Source: Lutimaribacter salitolerans
GTDB lineage: Bacteria; Pseudomonadota; Alphaproteobacteria; Rhodobacterales; Rhodobacteraceae
Length of the DNA stretch: 43,347 nt
Direction: 5' to 3'
Assembly: GCF_042677865.1 (NCBI RefSeq)
Contig: NZ_JBHUDD010000051.1
Span: 1-43,347 of the forward strand
Numbering within the stretch: the first letter of the stretch is position 1; each line of letters starts with the position of its first letter. The translations under genes were made by a program, and so were the position numbers. This document shows positions 33,477-41,200 of this stretch, in pieces. Under the pieces are notes generated by a model. That model searched no databases. It was not told the origin of the DNA and saw only the letters and a list, made by a program, of their open reading frames with translations.

Positions 33477-34052
33477 ATGACGGACACAACCAACGAACTG
33501 GACCTGACAGGCAAGCTGCTGATCGCCATGCCGGGCATGGGTGACCCGCGCTTTGCCAAGTCGCTGGTGTTCATTTGTGCCCATTCGCCCGAGGGCGGCA
33601 TGGGGCTGATGGTGAACAAGCCCACCGGCGACATCGCGTTTCAGGACCTGCTGGAGCAGCTCGAGATTCCGCACCAGGCCGAAACTCCCAGCATGCCGGT
33701 GCATTTCGGCGGGCCGGTGGAAACCGGGCGCGGATTCGTGCTGCACGGGCGTGATTTCACCTCGGCGCTGAACACGCTTGAGATCGAGGGCGGATTCGGC
33801 CTGACCGCCACACTGGACGTGCTCGAGGAAATGGCGCGCGGCATGGGCCCGGCCAACGCGCTTGTCGCGCTGGGCTATGCCGGCTGGGGTCCGGGCCAGT
33901 TGGAGGACGAGATCGCCGACAACGGCTGGCTGACCTGTGACGCGACCCTTGATCTGGTGTTCCATCCCGACAACGATGCAAAATGGGAGGCGGCGCTGAA
34001 TTCCCTTGGCGTGGGCGCGCTGACCCTCTCGGCCGAGGCCGGGCGCGCCTGA
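33477..34052 (+). CDS. YqgE/AlgH family protein
   Basis: The 191-residue soluble protein has the family's opening LTGKLLIAMPGMGDPRFAKSLVFICAHSPEGGMGLMVNKP. HFGGPVETGRGFVLH, LGYAGWGPGQLEDEI and WL occur in the expected order. Family function is not established; AlgH has been linked to regulation in Pseudomonas. Neither ATG 33477 nor ATG 33438 has an evident RBS. A run of eight C residues at 33427-33434 lies upstream. It is divergent from the DsbD-like gene. Confidence 0.92.
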   Translation: MTDTTNELDLTGKLLIAMPGMGDPRFAKSLVFICAHSPEGGMGLMVNKPTGDIAFQDLLEQLEIPHQAETPSMPVHFGGPVETGRGFVLHGRDFTSALNTLEIEGGFGLTATLDVLEEMARGMGPANALVALGYAGWGPGQLEDEIADNGWLTCDATLDLVFHPDNDAKWEAALNSLGVGALTLSAEAGRA

Positions 34053-34081
34053 GCGGGACAAACTGTTGCGATTGCAACCCG

Positions 34082-34110
34082 TTGCCCCCTGCCCGCCCCG
34101 CGCCTATAAC
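34082..34110 (+). promoter_or_regulatory. Probable pyrB operon promoter
   Basis: TTGCCC (34082-34087) and TATAAC (34105-34110) are separated by exactly 17 bp, and the pyrB ATG follows 29 bp later. A GTTGC/GCAAC dyad (34065-34069/34074-34078) lies just upstream and could be an operator. Confidence 0.55.
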
Positions 34111-34139
34111 AGGCACCGGACAGCAAGGGATCACGCAAC

Positions 34140-35102
34140 ATGAGCTTTCATCAAAAGCACCTGCTGGGCATCGAACCCCTGCACCCGTCCGAGATCACCG
34201 CGCTGCTGGACCTGTCCGACCAGTATGTCACCCTGAACCGGCAGGCCAACAAGCATTCCGACGCGCTGGCCGGGCTGACGCAGATCAACATGTTCTTTGA
34301 AAACTCCACCCGCACGCAGGCAAGTTTCGAACTGGCGGGCATGCGGCTGGGCGCGGATGTGATGAACATGGGCATGCAGGCCAGCAGCATCAAAAAGGGC
34401 GAGACCCTGATCGACACGGCGCTGACCCTGAACGCCATGCACCCCGATCTTCTGGTGGTGCGCCACCCCCATTCCGGCGCGGTGGACCTGCTGGCGCAAA
34501 AGGTCAATTGCGCGGTGCTGAACGCAGGCGACGGGCGGCACGAACACCCCACGCAGGCGCTGCTGGACGCGCTGACCATCCGCCGCGCCAAGGGTCGGCT
34601 GCACCGCCTGTCCATCGCGATCTGCGGCGACATCGCCCACAGCCGCGTGGCACGCAGCAACATCATGCTGCTGGGCAAGATGGAAAACCGCGTGCGCCTG
34701 ATCGGCCCGCCCACGCTGATGCCCGCGGGCATCGCCGATTTCGGGGTCGAGGTGTTCGACGACATGCGCGAGGGTTTGCAGGATGTGGATGTGGTGATGA
34801 TGCTGCGGCTGCAAAAGGAACGCATGGACGGCGGCTTCATCCCGTCCGAGCGCGAGTATTTCCACCGCTACGGTCTGGACGCCGAGAAACTGGCCTGCGC
34901 CAAGCCCGACGCCATCGTCATGCACCCCGGCCCGATGAATCGCGGGGTCGAGATCGACGGCACGATCGCCGACGACATCAACCGCTCTGTCATTCAGGAG
35001 CAGGTCGAGATGGGCGTGGCCGTGCGCATGGCGGCGATGGACCTGCTGGCGCGCAACCTGCGCGCAGCGCGTGCCGAACAGAACGCCGGGGTGATGGCAT
35101 GA
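34140..35102 (+). CDS. pyrB: Aspartate carbamoyltransferase catalytic subunit
   Basis: Forms N-carbamoyl-aspartate, the second step of pyrimidine synthesis. The 320-residue enzyme has the carbamoyl-phosphate loop FFENSTRTQASFE (STRT 56-59) and the catalytic-loop lysines at SSIKKGET (85-86). HPTQALLDALTI (136-147), the aspartate-binding LRLQKER and HPGPMNRG also match. No pyrI regulatory subunit is present. Instead a pseudo-dihydroorotase is encoded downstream, as in ATCases that assemble with PyrC'. Its stop overlaps the next start (ATGA). Confidence 0.97.
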   Translation: MSFHQKHLLGIEPLHPSEITALLDLSDQYVTLNRQANKHSDALAGLTQINMFFENSTRTQASFELAGMRLGADVMNMGMQASSIKKGETLIDTALTLNAMHPDLLVVRHPHSGAVDLLAQKVNCAVLNAGDGRHEHPTQALLDALTIRRAKGRLHRLSIAICGDIAHSRVARSNIMLLGKMENRVRLIGPPTLMPAGIADFGVEVFDDMREGLQDVDVVMMLRLQKERMDGGFIPSEREYFHRYGLDAEKLACAKPDAIVMHPGPMNRGVEIDGTIADDINRSVIQEQVEMGVAVRMAAMDLLARNLRAARAEQNAGVMA

Positions 35103-35653
35103 CCGACCGGATGGAGATCAGCGCGACCGAGGCCGGGTTGGTCCGCGTGTTTGCCATCGACCTGCCCGACGACAGGATCGATGACCTGGGCACGCCCGAC
35201 GCCCCCGACGTGGACGCGATCCGGCAGGCGCTGGGCGCCACCGCTCTGTCACCCCAGCACGTGGACCTGCTGCGCCTCGCCGATCTGGGCGAGATGGGGC
35301 TGGATGGCTACCTGGTCGACGGGCTGGGCGTGGCCGAACCCGACATCGCCTCCGACCGCACCCGCCTGCGCGGGCTCAGGGGGCACGCGCTGGTGCTGCC
35401 CTCGGCGGCCTTGATGGACACCGCCCAAACCCTGACCCCGCGCGGGCCGCTGCGCTGGGTCGGCACCTATGCCGAGCCGCGCGCCACAACCGATTTCACC
35501 CCCCTGCGCAGCCAGGCCGCGCAGGACACCGCAGACGCACAAGCGCCGCGCAAACCCCCGCCGTCTGACGCCGCCATGTCCGGGCGCGTTGCCACCATCG
35601 TGCTGCTGGTGCTGTTCGCACTGGTCGCCGTCATGGTCTGGATCGCGGGATGA
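35099..35653 (+). CDS. Conserved membrane-anchored protein of the pyr cluster
   Basis: A 184-residue acidic protein. A soluble N-terminal domain of about 140 residues (EAGLVRVFAIDLPDD, LSPQHVDLLRLADLGEMGLDGYLVDGLG) is followed by a Pro/Ala linker. One C-terminal membrane helix lies at about 162-182, so the protein is tail-anchored. It is not a known catalytic family. It is translationally coupled to pyrB (ATGA) and overlaps the next gene by 4 bp, so it is expressed with pyrimidine enzymes. Confidence 0.75.
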   Translation: MTDRMEISATEAGLVRVFAIDLPDDRIDDLGTPDAPDVDAIRQALGATALSPQHVDLLRLADLGEMGLDGYLVDGLGVAEPDIASDRTRLRGLRGHALVLPSAALMDTAQTLTPRGPLRWVGTYAEPRATTDFTPLRSQAAQDTADAQAPRKPPPSDAAMSGRVATIVLLVLFALVAVMVWIAG

Positions 35654-36096
35654 GCAGCTATGCCAACACCCCCACAACCCAACTGGCACCGGGCGAGGCG
35701 GTGCAGACCAGCTTTACCGCCGACCGCGGCACCTACTACCGCGATCACGCCTGGCTGGCCGCGGCGGCGATGGCGCTGGGCATGGGCATCCTGTGGGCCT
35801 TGGGCAACCCCCATGTCTGGACCGGCGCGGTGGGCGGTCTGGCCGCCGTTGCGGTCCGGGCGTTCTATGTCGCCTCGGACGAAATGGCCGTGCGCTGGGA
35901 TCTGACCGACCGCCGCCTGCTGGGCCCCGGCACCCACGCCGTGCCCTTGGCGCAGATCAAGGCGATCAACACCCTTGGCAGCGCGGTGCAGATCGTCACC
36001 CACTCCGGCGACAAGCACCTCCTGAAGTACCAGAAGGACCGCGCCGCCACCCGCGCCCGGATCGAGGCCGCAAAGGCAGGCCACAGCGATGGCTGA
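35650..36096 (+). CDS. PH-like (DUF304-type) membrane protein 1 of 3
   Basis: A 148-residue protein with two adjacent membrane helices (about 33-52 and 56-76). A compact beta domain follows, with W-DLTDRRLLGPGTHAVPLAQIKAINTLGSAVQIVTHSGDKHLL. The LTDRRL...I strand pattern is that of bacterial PH-like domains. It overlaps the genes on both sides (ATGA before, 8 bp after). Function is unknown; domain resemblance is by pattern only. Confidence 0.7.
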   Translation: MSSYANTPTTQLAPGEAVQTSFTADRGTYYRDHAWLAAAAMALGMGILWALGNPHVWTGAVGGLAAVAVRAFYVASDEMAVRWDLTDRRLLGPGTHAVPLAQIKAINTLGSAVQIVTHSGDKHLLKYQKDRAATRARIEAAKAGHSDG

Positions 36097-36550
36097 ACCG
36101 CTGTCGGAACACCTCGACCCCGGCGAGGTGCTGCGCGCCACCTGGCGCCCCGCCTTTGCCGTCTACCTGCGGCGCGAGGCCTTCGTTCTGGCCGCCACCG
36201 CGCTGGGGTTCGCCCCGCTGGTGATCTACATGGACAACCCGCGCGCCTGGGCGCTGCTGCCGCTGGTGGTGCTGGTCGATCTGGTGGTGTTCGACAATCT
36301 GGGCGACTGGCAACGCAACCGACGCCTGGTCTGGCTGCTGACCGATCAGCGCCTGCTTCAGATCGACACCACCGATCCGCTGGCCACCCGCTCGATCGCG
36401 CTGCCCCACATCGCCCGGATGCGCCGCCTGCTGTTCTGGCGGCTGTTCGTCGTGGGCGACGCGCGCGAAATCATCGACATCGCCTATGTCCGCGATCTGG
36501 GCCGCTTGCGCGCATACCTCGCCACCGCACGCGAAGGGGCCACCGCATGA
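36089..36550 (+). CDS. PH-like (DUF304-type) membrane protein 2 of 3
   Basis: A 153-residue paralogue-like protein. A DPGEVLRATWRP lead-in is followed by two membrane helices (about 31-46 and 52-68), then WLLTDQRLLQIDTT...IALPHIARMRRLLFWRLFVVGD, a PH-like beta domain. The DPGE lead-in and LTDxR motif are shared with its neighbours. It starts 8 bp inside the preceding gene and overlaps the next by 4 bp. Function unknown. Confidence 0.7.
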   Translation: MAEPLSEHLDPGEVLRATWRPAFAVYLRREAFVLAATALGFAPLVIYMDNPRAWALLPLVVLVDLVVFDNLGDWQRNRRLVWLLTDQRLLQIDTTDPLATRSIALPHIARMRRLLFWRLFVVGDAREIIDIAYVRDLGRLRAYLATAREGATA

Positions 36551-37125
36551 CGCGTCCAGACCCCTGGCAGGACATCCTCGATCCGGGCGAGACGATCCTG
36601 TGGCAGGGTCGCCCCGACCCGCGCCCGCATTGGGCCGCCCTGTCGCTGCACCGCGCCGCCAGCGGGCTGGTCGTCACCCTGATCGCCCTGTTCTGGATCG
36701 GGGTCGCCAGCCGCATCACCTCGGACGGTGATTTTCCCGCGCCGTTCCACCTGTTTCCGCTGTTCGGCCTGCCGTTTCTGGCCGTCGGCCTGTACCAGCT
36801 TGCAGGCCACGTGCTGTGGGAGGCGTATCGCCGCGCGCATACCTGGTACACCCTGTCCGACCGCCGCGCCTTCATCGCCACCGACCTGCCCCTGCGCGGC
36901 AAGACCCTGCGCAGCTATCCGATAACGTCCGACACCATCCTGACCTTTGACGATTCCGATCTGGCCTCGATCGGGTTCGCGTTCGAGCCTGTGCCGATGA
37001 AACGCACCACCCGGATGCGCGGCGTGGGGTTCGAACGCATCGCAGACGGGCGCACCGTCTATGCCCTGCTGCGGGGCGTGCAGGCCAGCGCCGCCCGCAC
37101 CAGCCAAGGCGTACACCCGGAATGA
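36547..37125 (+). CDS. PH-like (DUF304-type) membrane protein 3 of 3
   Basis: A 192-residue protein with ILDPGETILWQGRPDPRP, two membrane helices (about 36-54 and 68-88) and YTLSDRRAFIATDL...LRSYPI, followed by a longer C-terminal beta region. Same lead-in and S/TDRR motif as the two upstream proteins, so the three are likely old tandem duplicates. Database labels naming such proteins as carbamoyltransferase subunits would reflect only their position. Function unknown. Confidence 0.7.
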   Translation: MTRPDPWQDILDPGETILWQGRPDPRPHWAALSLHRAASGLVVTLIALFWIGVASRITSDGDFPAPFHLFPLFGLPFLAVGLYQLAGHVLWEAYRRAHTWYTLSDRRAFIATDLPLRGKTLRSYPITSDTILTFDDSDLASIGFAFEPVPMKRTTRMRGVGFERIADGRTVYALLRGVQASAARTSQGVHPE

Positions 37126-37201
37126 TCGCCCCCTTGCCCCTGCCGCCGCTTGGGTGTTTACCCTGACGCGCCACAAGGCCCGCGCTACAAAGGATGTGAC
37201 C

Positions 37202-38494
37202 ATGCCCGCCACGCTGTTCACCAATGCCCGCATCATCGACCCGCAGGCGGGCAGCGTCACCCATGGCGCGCTGCTGGTCGAAAACGGGATCATCACCGCA
37301 CACGGGGCCGAACTGCCCGTGCCGAAAGGCGCGCAGGTTTTCGATTGCAACGGGCTGCACCTGGCCCCCGGCATCGTCGATATCGGCGTCAAGGTCTGCG
37401 AACCGGGCGAACGGCACAAGGAATCGTTTCGCTCGGCCGGGCTTGCAGCCGCCGCCGGTGGGGTGACCACCATGATCACCCGCCCCGACACCACGCCCGC
37501 CATCGACACGCCCGAAACGCTGGAATTTGCCGCGCGCCGCGCCGCACAGGCCGCCCCCGTGCGCGTGCTGCCCATGGCCGCGCTGACCAAGGGCCGCGCG
37601 GGTCGTGAGATGACCGAGATCGGATTCCTGCTGGATGCCGGGGCCGTCGCCTTTACCGATTGCGACCATGTCACCACCGACACCAAGGTTCTCAGCCGCG
37701 CGCTGACCTATGCCCGCAGCCTTGGTGCGCTGGTCCTGCTGCACCCGCAAGATCCCGGCCTGTCGCAGGGGGCCGCCGCCACCTCGGGCAAGTTCGCCTC
37801 GCTGCGCGGGCTGCCCGCCGTCAGCCCGATGGCCGAGCGTATGGGGATCGACCGCGACATCGCCCTGATCGAGATGACGGGCGCAGCCGTGCATTTCGAC
37901 CAGATCACCACCGCCCGTGCCCTGCCCGCGCTGGAGCGCGCCAAGCGCAACGGGCTGAACGTGACCGCCGGCACCTCGATCCATCACCTGACGCTGAACG
38001 AACTCGACGTCGCCGACTATCGCACCTTCTACAAGGTCAAGCCGCCCCTGCGATCGGAGGATGACAGGCTGGCCACGCTCGACGCCCTGCGTCACGGGCT
38101 GATCGACATCATCAGCTCGATGCACACCCCGCAGGACGAGGAGTCCAAACGCCTGCCGTTCGAGGAGGCCGCCAGCGGCGCGGTCGCCCTGCAAACCCTG
38201 CTGCCCGCGGCGCTGCGCCTGTTTCATTCCGGCGACCTGACCCTGCCGCAGCTGTTCCGCGCCATGGCCCAGAACCCCGCCGATCGTCTGGGCCTGCCGC
38301 AGGGGCGTCTGACCCCCGGTGCCCCCGCCGACCTGATCGTGTTTGACGCGGGCGCGCCTTTCGTGCTGGATCGCTTCACCCTGCTGTCGAAATCGAAAAA
38401 CACGCCCTTTGACGGCGCGCGCCTTCAGGGCAAACTGCGCGCCACCTACGTCGCGGGCGAATTGGTGCATGGAGGCCTCGATGCCCGCGCTTGA
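37202..38494 (+). CDS. pyrC: Dihydroorotase homologue, probably non-catalytic (PyrC'-type)
   Basis: A 430-residue amidohydrolase-fold protein with the dihydroorotase framework: PGIVDIG, CEPGERHKESF, AAAAGGVTTMITRPDTTPAID, SIHHLTLNE, KVKPPLR and SKSKNTPFDG. The metal-binding H-x-H is replaced by G62-x-K64, and the D-H-A-P-H motif by M307-H-T-P-Q, so catalysis is unlikely. Inactive PyrC' proteins form a complex with PyrB in Pseudomonas, which fits the shared operon. An active pyrC must then exist elsewhere. AAAGGATG precedes the start. Confidence 0.93.
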   Translation: MPATLFTNARIIDPQAGSVTHGALLVENGIITAHGAELPVPKGAQVFDCNGLHLAPGIVDIGVKVCEPGERHKESFRSAGLAAAAGGVTTMITRPDTTPAIDTPETLEFAARRAAQAAPVRVLPMAALTKGRAGREMTEIGFLLDAGAVAFTDCDHVTTDTKVLSRALTYARSLGALVLLHPQDPGLSQGAAATSGKFASLRGLPAVSPMAERMGIDRDIALIEMTGAAVHFDQITTARALPALERAKRNGLNVTAGTSIHHLTLNELDVADYRTFYKVKPPLRSEDDRLATLDALRHGLIDIISSMHTPQDEESKRLPFEEAASGAVALQTLLPAALRLFHSGDLTLPQLFRAMAQNPADRLGLPQGRLTPGAPADLIVFDAGAPFVLDRFTLLSKSKNTPFDGARLQGKLRATYVAGELVHGGLDARA

Positions 38495-39086
38495 AACCGC
38501 CCAATCGCTGCTGATCCTGTGGGCCGTGATCGGCTATCTTCTGGGGTCCATCCCCTTTGGAATGGTGCTGGCCAAGGTCATGGGCCTTGGCAACCTGCGC
38601 GAGATCGGATCGGGCAACATCGGGGCCACCAACGTGCTGCGCACCGGCAACAAGGCCGCCGCCGCGCTGACGCTGATCCTCGACGGAGCCAAGGGTGCGG
38701 TGGCCGTGCTGCTGGCCCGCGCGCTGGCAGGCGAGGATGCGGCGCAACTGGCCGGGCTGGCGGCCTTCATCGGCCATATCCACCCGGTCTGGCTGCGATT
38801 TCGCGGCGGCAAGGGCGTGGCGACCTTTCTTGGCGTGATACTGGCGCTGGCCTGGCCCGTGGGTCTGGCGCTCTGCGCCACATGGCTGGTCACCGCCGCC
38901 TTGGCGCGCATCTCGTCCATGGCCGCGCTGGTGGCGGCGGCAACATCGACGATCTGGATGGTGCTGCTGGGCCATGGCCAGCTCTTTGCGCTGGGCGTGG
39001 CACTGACCTTGCTGGTGTTCTGGACCCACCGCACCAACATCTCGCGCCTGCGCGCCGGGACCGAGCCGAAGATCGGTCAGAAATAG
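38481..39086 (+). CDS. plsY: Acyl-phosphate:glycerol-3-phosphate acyltransferase
   Basis: Makes lysophosphatidic acid from acyl-phosphate and glycerol-3-phosphate at the inner membrane. The 201-residue multi-span protein has the three PlsY motifs: GSIPFGMVLAK, SGNIGATNVLRTGNK followed by DGAKGA, and HIHPVWLRFRGGKGVAT. GGAGG lies 5 bp before ATG 38481, 14 bp inside the end of the dihydroorotase-like gene, so it belongs to the pyr operon. Confidence 0.96.
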   Translation: MPALETAQSLLILWAVIGYLLGSIPFGMVLAKVMGLGNLREIGSGNIGATNVLRTGNKAAAALTLILDGAKGAVAVLLARALAGEDAAQLAGLAAFIGHIHPVWLRFRGGKGVATFLGVILALAWPVGLALCATWLVTAALARISSMAALVAAATSTIWMVLLGHGQLFALGVALTLLVFWTHRTNISRLRAGTEPKIGQK

Positions 39087-39154
39087 TCGGGCGTCGCGCA
39101 GGCAGCGCGCGCCCGGTTAACCCAAATCCGCCGCCAAATCCGGGCAAACCGCCT

Positions 39155-39193
39155 GTGCATGCAATGTGCATGGGCAGTGCATGGCCGGTGCAT
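39155..39193. repeat. Four GTGCAT units at exact 11-bp spacing
   Basis: GTGCAT begins at 39155, 39166, 39177 and 39188, one helical turn apart, so all four lie on the same DNA face. The array sits in the 149-bp region between the convergent plsY and gamma-glutamyltransferase genes. TTAACC words (near 39117 and 39220) flank it. Confidence 0.6.
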
Positions 39194-39235
39194 CGGCATT
39201 TTTCTGTCAAATCAAGGCGTTAACCCTGTTTCGCG

Positions 39236-41011
39236 TCACTCGCCCAGCGCAACCCCCTCGCGCCGCGGATCAGCCCCACCGCGCAGCCCCTCGGGCCCGA
39301 TGGAAATGGCATGGATACCCGAGTTCAGATCGCTGATATTGACCTCATATCCCATCGCCTCCAACGGTCCGGCCAGTTCCGCTGCACTGGTGCCTTCTTC
39401 CAGATCATAGGTGCCAAAGCGGTTCACCAGATGCGGCAACGCCACCGCCTGCTGCACGTCCAACCCCCAGTCGACAAAGGCAATTATCGTCTTGGCAACA
39501 TAGCCGATGATGCGGCTGCCACCGGGGCTGCCCACCACCAGAACCGGCGTTCCATCGCGCAGAACGATGGTCGGCGCCATCGATGACCGGGGCCGCTTTC
39601 CCGGGGCCACCGCATTGGCCACGGGACGACCGTCAACATGGCTGCGGAAGGAAAAGTCCGTCAATTCGTTGTTCAGCAGAAACCCCCGCACCATCACCCG
39701 GCTGCCAAAGCCGTTCTCGATCGTCGTGGTCATGCTCAACGCATTGCCATACTTGTCAAAAATCGAGATATGCGAGGTCGAGGGCCGCGCCATATCCAGC
39801 CCCGGCGCATAGTCCCGGGCATGGTCGAATTCCGGCTGTCCCGGGGCTACCTCGGGCAGCGCGTCGTCACCATCCAACAAGGCCGCGCGCTGATCCAGAT
39901 AATCCTTCGAGATCAGCCCCTTGACCGGCACCGGCACGAAATCGCTGTCGGCCATGTACAGCCCCCGGTCGGCAAAGGCCAAGCGGCTGGCATCCCCGAT
40001 CAGCCGCCACGCCTCGGCACTCTCAGGCCCCGGCATATCGTGCCGGTCCAGCATCCCCAGGATCTGCCCCACGGTAAGCGCCCCCGAGCTTGGCGGCCCC
40101 ATCCCGCAGACATCCGCACCACGGTAGTCCACACAGACGGCCGGGCGCTCGCGCACCTCGTAGTTGCTCAGATCCAGCGCCGACAAGACACCGGGATTGT
40201 CCGCCTCGCGCACCGCGCGCACGATATCCGCCGCGATCTCGCCGGTATAGATCGCCTGCGATCCGTCCACCGCCATACGCCGCAAAACCTCTGCATACTC
40301 AGGGTTTTGCAGCAACGATCCCTCGGCCAAAGGCGCGCCACCCTGCAGGAAATAGGCCGCCGTCACCGGGTGACTGGACAGCCGTTCGGCATCGCGTGCC
40401 ACGGCCCCCGCCAAGCGCGGCGAGACGGCAAACCCCTCTTCGGCCAACCCGATCGCATTGTCGAACAAACCAGCCCAATTGGCCCGTCCCCAACGCCTGT
40501 GCGCGGCCTCCATCAACGCCGGCGTGCCCGGCACCCCCACCGACCGGCCGCCCACGACCGCCTCGAAAAACCCCAGGGGCGCGCCAGTCTCATCCTGAAA
40601 CAGGCGCGGCGTGGCGGCCAAGGGTGCGGTTTCGCGCCCGTCCAGCGTCGTCACCTCGCCGCTCAGGGCGTCGTACCACACCAGAAACGCGCCGCCGCCC
40701 AGACCCGAGCTTTGCGGCTCCACCAGCCCCAGCACCGCCTGAACCGCCACCATCGCATCCGCAGCCGTGCCACCATCGCGCAACACCCTGGCCCCGGCAT
40801 CGACCGCCAGCGGATTGGCCGCCGCGATCATCCAGTCCCGCGCCGCGACCGGCACACCTGCCGCCTTGGCCTGCTGCGCCGCCGCCACCGCATCGGAAGT
40901 CACCACCGCACCGGCCCCCCGACCCTCGGGCGCCACCGTATCGGCCGCCTCCTGCGCCAACGCGACCGAAACCATGACACTCAAGCCAAGGGAAAAAACG
41001 AACTGCCGCAT
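39236..41011 (-). CDS. ggt: Gamma-glutamyltransferase
   Basis: Hydrolyses or transfers the gamma-glutamyl group of glutathione in the periplasm. The 591-residue precursor has a signal peptide (MRQFVFSLGLSVMVSVALAQ) and DGGTAADAMVAVQAVLGLVEPQSSGLGGGAF. The autocleavage nucleophile Thr412 lies in STSHISIFDKYGNAL, and RPRSSMAPTIV and GSPGGSRII follow. Self-cleavage before Thr412 would yield large and small subunits. Start 41011 has GGGAGA upstream; ATG 41032 lies within a repeat and is less likely. Confidence 0.95.
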   Translation of the reverse strand: MRQFVFSLGLSVMVSVALAQEAADTVAPEGRGAGAVVTSDAVAAAQQAKAAGVPVAARDWMIAAANPLAVDAGARVLRDGGTAADAMVAVQAVLGLVEPQSSGLGGGAFLVWYDALSGEVTTLDGRETAPLAATPRLFQDETGAPLGFFEAVVGGRSVGVPGTPALMEAAHRRWGRANWAGLFDNAIGLAEEGFAVSPRLAGAVARDAERLSSHPVTAAYFLQGGAPLAEGSLLQNPEYAEVLRRMAVDGSQAIYTGEIAADIVRAVREADNPGVLSALDLSNYEVRERPAVCVDYRGADVCGMGPPSSGALTVGQILGMLDRHDMPGPESAEAWRLIGDASRLAFADRGLYMADSDFVPVPVKGLISKDYLDQRAALLDGDDALPEVAPGQPEFDHARDYAPGLDMARPSTSHISIFDKYGNALSMTTTIENGFGSRVMVRGFLLNNELTDFSFRSHVDGRPVANAVAPGKRPRSSMAPTIVLRDGTPVLVVGSPGGSRIIGYVAKTIIAFVDWGLDVQQAVALPHLVNRFGTYDLEEGTSAAELAGPLEAMGYEVNISDLNSGIHAISIGPEGLRGGADPRREGVALGE

Positions 41012-41026
41012 GGAAATCTCCCTGAT

Positions 41027-41056
41027 CTTCATCTTGCCCCTAAACTCCCGCCGGAG
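41027..41056 (+). repeat. Dispersed intergenic repeat, partial copy 3
   Basis: CTTCATCTTGCC followed by TAAACTCC and a CCGGAG end resembles the first third of copies 1 and 2 (16291 and 18671), with small changes. The downstream hairpins are not conserved here. Confidence 0.5.
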
Positions 41057-41135
41057 GCATCTGACACCAGCATCCAACGCCACTGCCTGATAACGGCACG
41101 ACAGGCCCGCACCACGCACCCGCCGCACCAGCGGC

Positions 41136-41187
41136 ATCGCCCTTTGAGGGCGCAAGGGTGGGCGGGTGGGCGCCCGAAAAGGGCGAT
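41136..41187 (-). terminator. Long inverted repeat after the 2-hydroxyacid dehydrogenase gene
   Basis: ATCGCCCTTT (41136-41145) and AAAGGGCGAT (41178-41187) are perfect 10-bp arms. Shorter hairpins nest inside (CGCCCT/AGGGCG at 41138-41152). It begins 14 bp past the stop at 41201 and is a good candidate terminator for that gene. Confidence 0.5.
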
Positions 41188-41200
41188 CCCACGCCGGAAA

